In this document: positions 20,880-31,137 of the stretch, piece after piece
Numbering within the stretch: position 1 is the stretch's first letter
How the letters are laid out: each line of letters opens with the position of its first letter
Assembly (NCBI GenBank): GCA_020740775.1
Contig: JAHEWK010000009.1
Coordinates: 1,860,001-1,924,000, forward strand
Source of the DNA: Ilyonectria destructans
Taxonomy: Eukaryota > Ascomycota > Sordariomycetes > Hypocreales > Nectriaceae
Direction: 5' to 3'
DNA: 64,000 nt
The notes under the pieces: model-generated
Seen by the model: only the letters and a program-made list of their open reading frames with translations
What the model was told of the DNA's origin: nothing
The model's database searches: none
Program-made: the position numbers and the translations under genes

Positions 20880-21419
20880 ATGGCTGATAACGGAAACGAC
20901 GGAAACAACAAAAACAACGCACAAGGGCGTCAAGATGGCGCAGTTTGCAGCTGGTTGGTCGATTTCGCCACCATGACGGACCACAATGGCAGGCACAAGG
21001 TGATGATCCATTCCAGCACAGGCTACCTCTTTTCCATTCTCTGCCCGGCAAACTGGGGCCGCCGGCTCAACACCAACACAGCGCTGAACCCCAGCCAGAT
21101 CATCATCAGCCCAGCCGAGGACGGCCCTCGTGCGGCTGACCATCAGTCCACCTACCAGCTGACAGTGCTACCGCCGGAGGAGATTTGCATCCACATCGAT
21201 GCGGGTACTCCGATCACGAGTATTGGAATTTCCAACGGCCCCGGCGACTTGTTGCTGTTGTCCTTCCACTCTCGCACTGCACGTTTGGAGACTTTTGATA
21301 TGGTCATGGGTGAGCCTGGGAAGCAGGTAATGGCTTTGTGGTTCTGTGGCGGCCGCAACATTGTGGAATATATGGTCGAGGGTGAAAAAACTGAAATGGT
21401 TGGGAATGGTTCGATCTGA
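20880..21419 (+). CDS. Small orphan protein, tandem family member 3
   Basis: 179 residues from the Met at 20880; an in-frame Met at 20856 is possible. It starts with an Asn/Gly-rich disordered tail (about 20 residues), then the family core HKVMIHSSTGYLFSILCPANWGR, NPSQIIISPAED and alternating strands (ICIHIDAGTPITSIGIS, LLLLSFHS, KQVMALWFCGG). No signal peptide, no membrane segment and no recognised domain. Its likeness to member 2 around the G(Y)xF...CP..WG motif shows common descent. Intronless. Confidence 0.65.
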   Translation: MADNGNDGNNKNNAQGRQDGAVCSWLVDFATMTDHNGRHKVMIHSSTGYLFSILCPANWGRRLNTNTALNPSQIIISPAEDGPRAADHQSTYQLTVLPPEEICIHIDAGTPITSIGISNGPGDLLLLSFHSRTARLETFDMVMGEPGKQVMALWFCGGRNIVEYMVEGEKTEMVGNGSI

Positions 21420-22042
21420 GAGGGCATTGGACGAGGCTGGTCTACGAGACAGTAATTATGCTGTACTTGAGAATAGGGTACTCAGTGAGGGTAGTAAGGT
21501 TGTAGAAGAATCAGTCCCATGTTAGCCAAATGAAGATGAGTTAAACCGCGAAATTGTGGGCATTCTGAGTGATTGTTTCTCCATGTCAAAGGCATGGTTC
21601 ATAGTATAAGTACGTCGTATGACGTTTTCTTTTTTCCCCGGGGCATTGATCAAATTAATAGTACCGTGACATGGAACCCGATAGGAGCGCTCGTAATTGA
21701 TACCTCGACTGGGGTAAAGCTGGTAAACTATTTGTCTGGAATTAGAGAGCTCGCTGGGAGTCAGCGTCGAGTTCGGCGTGAGTCACGCTGAGAAAACATG
21801 TCGTATCGGGCGTGAGAGCCAGGCGATGTCATATTCCCGGCATCAATTGGACGGACGCGGACAACGCACGAGTAGCGATTGGCGAGGGGGAAATTGAGCG
21901 GGAAACGTGGATTCCGGATCCCGAAAGGCCGGCGTCAATTGAAAGCGAAGAACCGAGCACAGATGGCCGAATGCGTCCGTCGCAAGGTTTCGGACGTCGA
22001 AAACGAGTTGTAATTGTCCGGACCGAGAAGTGGAACCACGTG

Positions 22043-22143
22043 CAGAGAGAGAGGAGAGAGGAGAGAGGAGAGAGCCTCGGCCGGGATATGGAGTACGGCA
22101 TGGATATGAAGTACGGCATGGATATGAAGCACGGCATGGATGC
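22043..22143. repeat. GA microsatellite plus 18-bp tandem repeat
   Basis: 22043-22074 is an AGAGAGGAG-type purine run. It is followed at 22087-22143 by about three copies of ATGGATATGAAGTACGGC (18 bp), the first and last incomplete. Confidence 0.75.
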
Positions 22144-23077
22144 TGGGGAGCGCGGTCAAATGTCCGCGGACAATACGGAGCGAAATCCGGAGATTCGGAT
22201 GCGGATTGATTTCGACGGCTGGCGGATGACGCAAAAGCCGAAAGCGCGGGGTACGACAAGGGTTCAGCAAGGGTTCAGCTACTACGTAGTACGCCAGATG
22301 GCTGGTGTTGCAGTGTTGCAGTGGTTGCAGTGGTTGTACCAATGAACGGGCGAGTGATTGCCATGACGGAACTTTGACGTTTGGTCTCTCGGGGTCCGTG
22401 GTGATGCCGTCTGACCGCCAAGCCGGAAGCGCATGCCGCGATGAGTCCGTAGAGGAGAGATGCATCACAACAACAGAACAGAAGAACCAAGGGATTATTC
22501 GTATAGAAAAGAAATTCATTCATTATTCATTGGCCGCATCGCTGCTAGCCTGGTATCAAAAAAACAAAAATATGCTGCTATCCCTAATGTCATGATTCAT
22601 GCGCGTACGCACTGTCCATCCGTCCTCGTGGGTGTGTCCCTGCACCAGCATGGTCACGCCCCACAGTGTGACGTCGGCGGTTATCGCACCGTCTGTGTTT
22701 CCTCCGATTGAGGCTATCGCCAATCGCCCGTTTCCCAGTCGTTCATTTCCCGTCCGTGATGATGTGAGAAAACTGCCAGGATGGTAGTTGTTCCATGCTC
22801 CATGTCTTGATGCCGCGATATGCGCCCGCCCATGTTTCAGGCGACAAAGACGTGCCCTGTGCCCAGTCCCAGCGCCGTGCTCAGCGCCCAAGATCCACTC
22901 CGAATGGGCCGCCGTGGAGTGTGAGGCGTCAATTCATCCCTGCCCGACGGACGAGTGTTGTTGATATGTGATGCGTCATGAATGATGACGACTGATGCGT
23001 CTAGTGTAGTAGCCGTGGTGGTGCGTCCATAGATGTAGTTGTAGTGTAACCAGTAGTCGTGGAGTGAATCATGGAGC

Positions 23078-23227
23078 TCAATCGGCGAGCTGTCGTCGGG
23101 GCGCGGCGTTTGCGTTCTTGACGATTTGCGTGATGCGCTGCGGCTGGGGGAAGACGGGCGTGTGAAGCAGGGCCGAGGCGAAATGGAAGAGCTGGAGGAA
23201 GATGAGGACGAGGGGGAAGACGAACAT
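23078..23227 (-). CDS. Possible 49-residue secreted or membrane peptide
   Basis: The frame from the Met at 23227 begins with a strong hydrophobic segment (MFVFPLVLIFLQLFHFASA, signal peptide or membrane anchor) and continues with a short basic tail ending RRQLAD. The frame extends 34 codons further upstream without looking coding. There is no homology I can name, and small ORFs of this size occur by chance. Confidence 0.3.
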   Translation of the reverse strand: MFVFPLVLIFLQLFHFASALLHTPVFPQPQRITQIVKNANAAPRRQLAD

Positions 23228-24091
23228 GATGGCGGATGGAGGGATATTGATTTGGTGGTAATTCAGTTGTAGAGAGATGGTTGAAATGGATGTCGAAACG
23301 GATGGATTGACTGATGAGGCGGTCGTCACAAGTTATAAGTTATCCTGCACATTCACATCCTGCAGCACCCGCACCCCCGCTACGACGTCACATTGCTCGA
23401 TAATCAATAATCAACAACCCGGCCCCGTCACAGCTCTTAGGTCCGAATGTCCGGGTGCCTCGTGCTTAGTCGGCACTCATCACATTTGTCACTTCTGATG
23501 TAATAATGCACGCCCGGATGTCGCGGGACCAGGCCAACAAGTCACTTATCCAAGCGGGGGTTGGGAGCCGCTAGCCAATCTCAGGATCTGCGGCGAGCCA
23601 GCGACGACAGGGCGAACTTTAGGGCTGCATTAGAGCTAGGCGCTTGCCGAGCTGTCATTGGGCGTCCGGATGCGCCGGAGTTTTTGTACCATTTTTATTT
23701 TTTTCACCCTCTTTTCGCGCTCTTGCTGATATCAAAGGCCCTATCTCGGCATCGAACCGCCAGTCACGCATCGAGATCTCCAGTCACACGGCCAAGCACG
23801 CGCGATATATTCGCTTGGCCGGCCCGTTGACCGCATCTTTCCCATGTCTGGTTGCAAACCGCTCAGCCATATAGTCTGAGTCGTGTCCCTTGTTCGTCTG
23901 CCCTTGTCACCCCGCCGGCTCGTCTCTGTGGCTCCTGGTCCACCTGACCAATCCTCTCTGTCAGCTCTCGTCTCTCTAATCGATATCTCCTAAGTACCAA
24001 CCACCATCCAGCATTCACCGCAAAAGACTCATCGGGTCTGGATAGCCGGCTTTCAAATCATCCTTGAAAATTGCAGCACCGTCAAACCCTT

Positions 24092-24908
24092 TCAATTCTT
24101 CACCTCCACATCCCAGCCCTCCACCCCCAGCACCCTCGTCACGTCCCCCTTCAATGCCTGCACGTCCACGTCCTCGTACTCGTAATGCCAGCACTTGTCA
24201 ATCACATCGCCAAGATGTTGCGGCTCAATGCGGGGCGGCATTTCCCTTCTTTCCCACATCTGATCCACCTCCATAGCCGCTAGCTCCAACCCATCTCCCA
24301 GGAGCAATGTCGTCATCATGATACACTGCTGTCCCGTATAGGAACATGTCAGAACCCACCGTCTGCCGTACATATTTGCCGCCTCCACCCACTTGCGAGT
24401 GGAATGGAGTAAAGCAGGGGACGTTACTTGGGAAGCGACTGGCATACTGGCCCAAGTGGAAGGATGCCGAGACGAATCCCACCATGGACAGAGACAACGA
24501 TGGCGCGGATAGCCAATAGTTAAACATGTCAAACGACCCTAGGATGGCCTCGTATGAATGCGCAAATTCCATCGTTGAGAGTAGATGCACGCTCCACTGG
24601 TAGACGAGTGGCAGATACATCGGTCACGGGCGGCAAGCAATCGAGTCTAGCGGCCCTGTGTAGATGAGATCCATGTGGTGACGGACAAAATATTCCAAAC
24701 CAGGACCCGAAGGTTTCTGACACAGAGGAAACACTGCCCATGCATCCCGTCCAATGCACCCAAAATAGAGTTGAACATAATTAGACGCTTGCTTAGGCGT
24801 GCCTGAAGTCAGAGGAGCTAGAGCGGACGAGGATTGGACCATGCCGACCCCCACCCAGAATGGTAACTGACCTGGCGAACCTAGGATTCGAAGTGTCAAG
24901 GTGTTCAT
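24092..24908 (-). pseudogene. Protein-kinase-like pseudogene
   Basis: One minus-strand frame from 24908 reads through a TGA at 24624-24626 into a stretch resembling the catalytic region of fungal kinase-like proteins (a YQWSVHLLS..EFAHS segment where the HRD loop lies, NYWLS, then GSDMFLYGTAVYH, the subdomain-IX position). A one-base shift near 24318 moves the frame to EMPPRIEPQHLGDVIDKCWHYEYEDV, a typical C-lobe end, closing at 24092. The HRD and DFG motifs themselves are not present (SLSMVGF at the DFG position), so the parent was already a pseudokinase or diverged family. One nonsense codon plus one frameshift make it a pseudogene. The N-terminus is not resolved. Confidence 0.5.
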
Positions 24909-26172
24909 AGAGCACGCACGTTTATCTGATGGTCGGGCGTGGAGACTTCGTGCGGGCCATGACTTGTATGGGCATTAGGTTCTGATTAAAGTTGAGAAAG
25001 GTGGAGAGGATAGTGGGGGAGCACTGCATACTAAGAACATGATGGGCATGCTCGAATAGCGATCTTCGCAGATGCTATTGGACTATCCGTGTGTCCCACA
25101 ATACTAGGATGATCACGACGCAGGAGATAGTATCAGTTGCCCACGATAACTGGCCAGAACACGCATCTGCGCCGGCCCCTTCCATGGCCCGCTACCGCTG
25201 CAAGGCGTATCAGGCTGATTCAGGAACCTGCATTTGGGATACCGTCATAATTATTCCCTTTGAGAAGCCCTATCAATTCAGACGTGTTCTCGTCCACCGT
25301 TTCGAGTATCCATCAATACTCGGTCTGTCGAGTCGATCTTCCAGAAAGCCAGCGTTTCCTCTAAGAAACTAGAATTTTTAATACTAACTATTGTTGGTAT
25401 TATTATTTAATCTTACTCTCTTTTAACCAGTACTGGTTATCTTAAGTGTCTAGGATGTCTAGGGTAAAAGCTGCATAAGTCTGGCTCAGGCCGGCTCGCC
25501 CTCAGCTCTACCTAACCAGATAAAACCTTACTTCTCTAAGCCATATGTTCCATCAAACCAAGACCAGCTCTACAGCTGACTCGCGCCTACTCTCTAAATA
25601 CGCCTATTCTGGCCCGGGCCGGCGTCGCCCCGAGTTCCCTCCTCAATATCTCAAGGTTAGAAAATAGGCGATAAACTTAGAATTAAATGAGATCTACTTA
25701 CCCTAGAGCCAGATCACCGGTGAATAAATATCGATATTTTACCAGCGAATTAAATTGTGAGAGATTTATAATAAAGCTGATGATCTAAATAGTATAGTAC
25801 TGAGTAAAATTGAGTTAGTTTTCAACATAGATTGTTACCTGACGGATGTCTGAGTGAGGGAGGTGGGATATATTGTTCGCTAAGTCCGCAGGCACCAAAA
25901 GATGCTGCTGGTAGACGGGCTAAACACGAGAATATATGCAAGAACCAAAATAATATAGATGGATGGGCTGCATTTGGTCGAGACAAAGGCGTTACAAGCT
26001 TGCTACTATGCTGGATTATCTATATGACAAACTAGCTCCACATCTTGCGACCAGCTGAACCACAATGCCAATCCTGCCCTAGACTGATAGCATCTGATCA
26101 TAATTGATACATTAAGACTAACTTATCTTATAAGATACTTGTTCCAAATTAAGTTAAGTGATTAAATTCCAT
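24909..26172. other. AT-rich intergenic region
   Basis: From about 25370 to 26165 the sequence is TA- and AT-rich with no coding pattern, consistent with a degraded repeat, possibly mutated by RIP, but no element can be named. A 93-codon plus-strand frame at 25091-25372 has no recognisable feature. Confidence 0.4.
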
Positions 26173-26940
26173 CTACCAGAGCAATATTCCGGACACAGCA
26201 ACCAGAATTGCAACACTACTCAATACCACTCTCTCAACAGGCGCACTACTGGTTGTAGTCGTTGGTGTCGACTGGGCCGAGTTGGTTGATTCGCCCGAGC
26301 CAGTTTCACTTCCTGTGGATGAAGCGTCAGAGCTGCCTGTGGATGAAGCTTCCGAGCTGCCAGTTGATGCCGCCGAGGCGGAGGCAGACACTACTGAGGA
26401 CTTGGCGTCACTGGTGGCGGTAGAGGTAGCATCTGCCGTAGAAGTGGAGGAAGTGGTAAGTGTGATGCCACAGACTGCTTCTGCGTCGAACGTGAAAGGC
26501 AAGTTTCTGGTCTCGCATCCCAAGCTCTGCCGCTGGATGGAATCTGAAGACGCAAAGATATTTCATTAGCGGCAATTCGTTCCCGTTCACACTTTAGAAA
26601 GGGAACTTACCGGGCATGACCGAAGGAGCACACTTCTCGGCCATACAGCAAAAGTATCTCTCGCGGTACTTTTGCTGGGTGCACATGCATGCAGCGTCAT
26701 TTGTGCAGGAACCACCCGGGAAGCTGCCGAAGAAGCAGCTATTCTGTCGGAATAGATGTGTCAGTGTCTCGCTCTCATTTTCAGATACTTAAGAAGGATG
26801 GTGTGTAGGCGGAATCATTGGCTACTCACATCGCAATCCGCGTTGCGATTTTGCTCCTCCTGGTCGTACTCTGACAATGCGGTGACTGGACTGGTGCTCA
26901 AAAGGCTGAGCAGCACCAATGAGGCAGACAATCGCGTCAT
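26173..26940 (-). CDS. CFEM-domain GPI-anchored protein
   Basis: Three exons are inferred: 26830-26940, 26611-26743 and 26173-26543. The introns have GTGAGT...CAG and GTAAGT...CTAATG...CAG ends, and the total is 204 residues. Exon 1 encodes a signal peptide (MTRLSASLVLLSLLSTSPVTA). Exon 2 and early exon 3 carry the CFEM cysteines in order: C-x3-C-x9-C-xND-x2-C-x-C-x10-CC-x4-C, then GCET and VCGI, with the axial Asp in CTNDAAC. A long Ser/Thr/Ala stalk (heavily O-glycosylated type) leads to a C-terminal hydrophobic tail ending in LLW, a GPI signal. In this family CFEM domains bind heme or act at the cell surface in adhesion and host interaction; the Asp can coordinate heme iron. No neighbour suggests iron uptake specifically. 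Confidence 0.85.
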
Positions 26941-27820
26941 GATAGCTGGTATGAAATCAAAAATGAAGGGTGACAATTAGTGACTGATTAGATGGATGAT
27001 GTTGACAATCTTATCTGAATATCTTTAGCAAAGGAAAAAGGGGCCACATGAGTCACGGGGTATTATGCTTAGAATATATTCCCACATTCAAGATCACGAT
27101 GCTGCTGTGCCGCTGCAATTGCTGGGGTGGGTAGGATCATTGCGTGACGCTTGACTCTATGTGGAAAGTCCGCCCGTATCGGAGATGACACTTTCGTTAA
27201 CTAACGAATGGCCGGCAAGGGATAGAGTGACTCAGTTGCATCCCTCCTATTTTAAGGGGCACAGGTCACTCATGTGCTGGGAGATGGCTTGTGAGCAGAT
27301 CATTTAGGTAGCCCTACGGGTGGAGTCTTCGCTTCAACGAGCCGACTGGCTTTGTGTTAATTACCAACTTAACCAGAGACCACGTTCATGAAGGTATTCA
27401 GTGAAGACACATTGATGAGTGAATAGACAAAGCAAGTTGCAACTTCCAGGGCAAGAAATCAGTGGTACCAAGGCAGATGCGGGCCCTGCTTTGAAACCGG
27501 AAATGTATCAGAAATGTCTGCCGCGCTGCGATGGACTCCTCAGATGATGATACTCCATAAGCTGGGCTGGACCGAAGATAAAATAGCTAACCTTGATGCT
27601 TGGGAATACTTATCTTTTACCGCGTCCGAGTTGAACAAAGATCGCGCCATGATAAATCACGACAACAGACTGCTGGCTTATTAGCATCACCATTGGCACT
27701 GTGGTGAGGACGTACAGGGGATAGCGCCAACGTTATCGCCGGATAAACTCCCTGTCCGCCTGTATCAGGTCACTTGATCCGATCGCATCAACCCCATCAT
27801 GAGAACCTCACGTCTCTTCA
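26941..27820. other. Divergent intergenic region, CFEM gene / regulator 1
   Basis: It holds the upstream regions of the CFEM gene (-) and Zn2Cys6 regulator 1 (+). The 12-mer ATCGCCGGATAA at 27735-27746 recurs upstream of the decarboxylase-like gene at 30 kb. No gene is seen. Confidence 0.45.
27735..27746. promoter_or_regulatory. Candidate regulator site, copy 1
   Basis: ATCGCCGGATAA lies 75 bp before the start of Zn2Cys6 regulator 1. The identical 12-mer is at 30195-30206, a few bases upstream of the decarboxylase-like gene. The CCGG core contains CGG/CCG half-sites, as expected for Zn2Cys6 proteins. Inference only. Confidence 0.35.
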
Positions 27821-29224
27821 ATGCCGAAACCGCCACAACCAGCTCCAGCGTCTAAGCCAACCGCCTCTCCCAACTCTGCGTCCTCTCGCGGGAGTGGCGC
27901 GTCCACTTCTCCCTCTTCCGCCAGATCCGTCAAGAACCGTACCGGCTGCGAGCAATGCAAGCGCCGCAGGGTCAAGTGCGACGAGAAGCGCCCGACGTGC
28001 GCGCGCTGCGAAGCCCGTGGCGAGACGTGCACGGGGAACTTCCAATGCGACCAGTGGCAGATTGAGAGGCCGTGGATCGTCGGCCTCAGTGCTGCTGCGT
28101 CCGGTCTGGAAAATGATTCGTTGCGGTATTGGTACGATTCGGCTTGCTTTACTATGGCCATGTTTCCGCCACCTGTCAATCCGCTGTCGTATCCTCTTGC
28201 GTCTCTGCTGCGCCGCTCAAAGGCCCTGCGCCATGTCGTCCAGTGCGTTGCTGTCGCGCATCGTCATGACTTCGCCGTGACGAGTCTCTCCCACGCCCTG
28301 CAGGAACGCAACTTGGCCATCGTCTCGCTGCAGGGCGAGGTGGCGCGCATACAGGACTCGCGTAACCAGCAGACGCTTTTGCGCACCGTCATTCTGTCGT
28401 CGCTAATCTTGTGTGTTTCATCTGGTTGGTTGGATCCCACGGGCAAAGAGTTTGGCATCGAGTTTCTGTTCGGCGTCAAGAGCATCATCCATCTACTCAC
28501 CGACACGGCGCCCACCGATCCATTTGCATTTTACGTCATGGGACTTTTCCTCTACCTCGAGGCATTTTCTTCATATTTAGTTCCTACTGCTCTGCAGAGA
28601 CAGCCTAGCGATCGCATCGTCACGGCACTCAGCCAACCGCCCTTCAACACACTCGTGCATCCGGTAACTGGCATCGCAACTACCCTGTGTCCCATCGTCA
28701 CCGACATCGGGCACTATTACCGGCGCGTCGTAGAGACCAAACAGCCGTGCGTTGAACGTGACCGCGAACTGCGTCGCCGTCTGTGGGAGTGGCAGCCTCC
28801 AGAGGGCTCGTCTCAGCTGGCCCAGCTGGTGCAGCTTGCTGAAGGCTACAGAACCATTGGTGACATTATGCTGTACCAAGCACGAGGTGTTGTGGCCAAG
28901 CTTGACGCCATCGACTCGCGGATGCTGCTCGAAAGAGTCTCCACCGTCATGGAAACCATCCGACACATTCCGAAGCAAGATGCCCTACTCAATTGGGTGG
29001 GCCCGTTGCTGATTATTGCTGGCTCCGAGCTGCCGGCCGACCGCTACGATGACAGGCGCTTGGTGGAGATATCGAGCTCGCGTCTCGTGAGTTTTACCAA
29101 GGTTCCGACCTATGCCCGGAGCCTCGAGCTCATCAAACAAGTCTGGGAGCTGCATGACAACGGTGTTCTCATGACGTGGCTCGAGCTCATGGTTGAGAGC
29201 GGCCTTTCACTAGCTGTAGGATAA
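27821..29224 (+). CDS. Zn2Cys6 transcription factor 1 (cluster regulator)
   Basis: 467 residues, intronless. A Pro/Ser/Ala-rich N-terminus is followed by the binuclear zinc cluster C-x2-C-x6-C-x6-C-x2-C-x6-C with the DEKRP loop (about residues 45-75), then DQWQIERPW and a long helical regulatory region typical of fungal activators that have a short middle homology region. It is a clear paralogue of regulator 2 at 38.4 kb: the zinc cluster, HPVTGIATTLCP, GHYYRRV, IAGSELP and VPTYAR..E segments align throughout. It is convergent with, and only 104 bp from, the decarboxylase-like gene, and heads the first copy of the regulator-decarboxylase-permease module. A likely nuclear activator of that module in response to the imported compound. 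Confidence 0.88.
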   Translation: MPKPPQPAPASKPTASPNSASSRGSGASTSPSSARSVKNRTGCEQCKRRRVKCDEKRPTCARCEARGETCTGNFQCDQWQIERPWIVGLSAAASGLENDSLRYWYDSACFTMAMFPPPVNPLSYPLASLLRRSKALRHVVQCVAVAHRHDFAVTSLSHALQERNLAIVSLQGEVARIQDSRNQQTLLRTVILSSLILCVSSGWLDPTGKEFGIEFLFGVKSIIHLLTDTAPTDPFAFYVMGLFLYLEAFSSYLVPTALQRQPSDRIVTALSQPPFNTLVHPVTGIATTLCPIVTDIGHYYRRVVETKQPCVERDRELRRRLWEWQPPEGSSQLAQLVQLAEGYRTIGDIMLYQARGVVAKLDAIDSRMLLERVSTVMETIRHIPKQDALLNWVGPLLIIAGSELPADRYDDRRLVEISSSRLVSFTKVPTYARSLELIKQVWELHDNGVLMTWLELMVESGLSLAVG

Positions 29225-29328
29225 CAATCTGTGCCGTGTATAATTCTTGTTTGCCTAATGTGTTGATAATACTACCGGTTTTATAATTCTATTTACAGTG
29301 TCCAACTAATGACATTTACCAAACCCCC

Positions 29329-30186
29329 TCATTTCCAATTCTTGGAAGGTGCGGTCAGTCGCTGCACAGGATTCGTTTCCGTCTCCTCCTCCATGTCCTT
29401 CATCTCAGTCCATTCGCTTCCGACCTTGAATTGGCGAAGGTCGTCGTAGTGACGGCCAATCATGTAGGGCAGATACGCCGCCCCGCAGCCAAGATCATGC
29501 TCTTCAATCACGGTGTAGTCGGCGCGCCCTGACACGTACTCCATCTCGCTGACGGACACGATTGGAATGCTGTGCATAGGATCGGAGGCCGTGCCGCGAA
29601 CCACTAATCGCCCGTGGCCTACTGAGCGGCGAGTATCGTGCTCGACCACAGTCAAGACATTGACCTTGGGCTCCCACTGAAGGCCCTTGCCCATGGAATG
29701 AGGGTATGCCTTAATTTCATACGCCGTGTTCTCGCGAGTCCGCGCTGGTAGATCATCGCCAAACTCGCCCTGCAGCTCGATCAAGCGAACCCCATTGCGT
29801 TCAGCGTACGCATAGCGGTAGTTGCCCGACCGCCATATCCGACAAATGCCCGTCTTCTTCACTTCGCCCCAGACCTCACGGCCCCAGGTAACGGGCGTGT
29901 CGCCGCTGATGAGTAGCTCGAGCATGTGCGTGCCCTTGCGGCCGCGGAACTTGACGTCGATGGAGACCATGACGCAGTCAAACTCGCCGCAGAGCCGGCT
30001 CTCAAAGGTGCCCAGGCTGATGTGGCCCTTGGGTTCGTCGCCGGGCTCGAAGCCGGGGGGGAGGACGCTCTGGATGAACTCGGGCGTCGTGGTGAAGTCC
30101 AAGGTGATGAGCTCCTGGGAGAAGGAGGGCTTGGAGGAGAGCTCCTCCCAGGCGCGGACTTCGTCGGGGGTGGCGACAAACGACAT
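29329..30186 (-). CDS. Acetoacetate-decarboxylase-fold enzyme 1
   Basis: 285 residues, intronless, starting at 30186. It has the acetoacetate decarboxylase (ADC) superfamily landmarks: a hydrophobic N-terminal FTTTPEFIQSVLPPGFEP strand, GREVWGEVKKTG with the adjacent Lys pair (about residues 105-110) matching the Schiff-base Lys and the Lys that lowers its pKa in clostridial ADC, then a FEIKAYPHSM-like strand and DPMHSIPI. Members either decarboxylate beta-keto acids through the Schiff base or perform aldol/dehydration chemistry, so the exact reaction is open. Cytosolic. It is head-to-head with APC permease 1 (951 bp between starts) and most similar to decarboxylase 3 at 43.2 kb. Confidence 0.85.
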   Translation of the reverse strand: MSFVATPDEVRAWEELSSKPSFSQELITLDFTTTPEFIQSVLPPGFEPGDEPKGHISLGTFESRLCGEFDCVMVSIDVKFRGRKGTHMLELLISGDTPVTWGREVWGEVKKTGICRIWRSGNYRYAYAERNGVRLIELQGEFGDDLPARTRENTAYEIKAYPHSMGKGLQWEPKVNVLTVVEHDTRRSVGHGRLVVRGTASDPMHSIPIVSVSEMEYVSGRADYTVIEEHDLGCGAAYLPYMIGRHYDDLRQFKVGSEWTEMKDMEEETETNPVQRLTAPSKNWK

Positions 30187-31137
30187 TTTGGTGAATCGCC
30201 GGATAATATGATAGAATGCGTGTTGTAAGAGAGAGTTGAGGGAGGAAGAAACTGTGGTGTGGCTGGCTGGTAGTAGATCGAGACCATGCTACGATGGCTG
30301 TCCTTTATGGACGCCACGACCCAACGACTCAACACCAGCCCCTCTCACCAAGTAACGCAGATATCGAATAATCCATGACATGACCTACCAAGTACTCAAC
30401 CGCCGCCATTGTGGAGAATTCTAGCCATGTCGGCTGAACGGCCCCAGACACCTCGCAGTATTGCCATTTTGGGACGTGGAGAACAGCCTCGATGGATCCA
30501 AGTCTTGGCGATGCGACACGCAGATAGAATGCGGGGTTTCGTGGGGTACTTGGACTCTCCATATATTCCAATCAACGAATCTGGCTGTGATGCTTTCAGA
30601 GCTCGGCGTTGTCGGACGAGACGCGGAGAGTTCAACCCTCAAGTGCCGCAAGACGCGACTCGTGATAATCCGTGACTTCATCAACCTGCTATCTAACTTA
30701 TGTCTGTGTACCGTCTAAACCGCTTTCGGGCAATGTGCGAGGCTCGCCCCACCCACCACGGACTCGCCTCCCCCGCGTTTTGCAACGTGATAACAATGTT
30801 GCTCCACTAACACCCGGTCACTGTTGGTCTGTGATAGGCGAACTGTATAATATCTGGGATATTGGTCTCATTTTTACAGCCAAATGGCGTTACGCTGTGA
30901 TAACAGGAAATCTCTGGCTGAACCACGAGTCGACATATGCTGCGTGTTCGGTGTCTCGGCCCAATCCTTGAAACACTGAGCCGCCCAACAGCATTATATT
31001 ACACATATGCGTTACTATACCCATTCTCATCGCCTGTTTCCCCTTTGTCTCTCGAAGTTGAACAACTCCTTGCGAGAGACGTTGCATCCTACTGTATCAC
31101 AACAACCTTCCCCACCAACACCCTTCAATCGTCCACC
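30187..31137. promoter_or_regulatory. Bidirectional promoter region, decarboxylase 1 / permease 1
   Basis: This is the 951-bp head-to-head spacer. It carries the second ATCGCCGGATAA (30195-30206) just before the decarboxylase start and scattered CGG/CCG triplets. Short frames at 30329-30718 overlap on both strands and are not convincing genes. Confidence 0.45.
30195..30206. promoter_or_regulatory. Candidate regulator site, copy 2
   Basis: Exact copy of the 12-mer at 27735-27746, located 9 bp upstream of the ATG of decarboxylase 1. Its position this close to the start would place it in or next to the leader. Confidence 0.35.

Larger units (their letters stand above)
21420..24091. other. 2.7-kb gene-poor region with simple repeats
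   Basis: A 177-codon frame at 21812-22345 (+) spans a GA-rich microsatellite (22043-22074) and an 18-bp repeat (22087-22143), and I do not consider it a gene. Only a 49-codon hydrophobic frame at 23078-23227 is listed as a possible small gene. Pyrimidine-rich sequence at 23880-24060 resembles a promoter but leads to no plus-strand gene. Confidence 0.45.

Noticed and set aside
18686..21419. Small tandem proteins as aegerolysins or fungal gasdermins
   Set aside because: The sizes and motifs do not match either family by eye; I could not run a profile search, so they are left as unknown.
21812..22345. 177-codon plus-strand open frame
   Set aside because: Much of it is a GA microsatellite and an 18-bp repeat; it has no domain, and overlapping open frames exist on the opposite strand.
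24885..24905. TTCGAATCC-like word that could be a tRNA B box (minus strand)
   Set aside because: It lacks the preceding GG, an A box and any cloverleaf in the flanks, and lies in the kinase-like pseudogene.
25370..26165. AT-rich block as a transposon
   Set aside because: No terminal repeats, target-site duplication or transposase/reverse-transcriptase frame can be seen; it is only called AT-rich.
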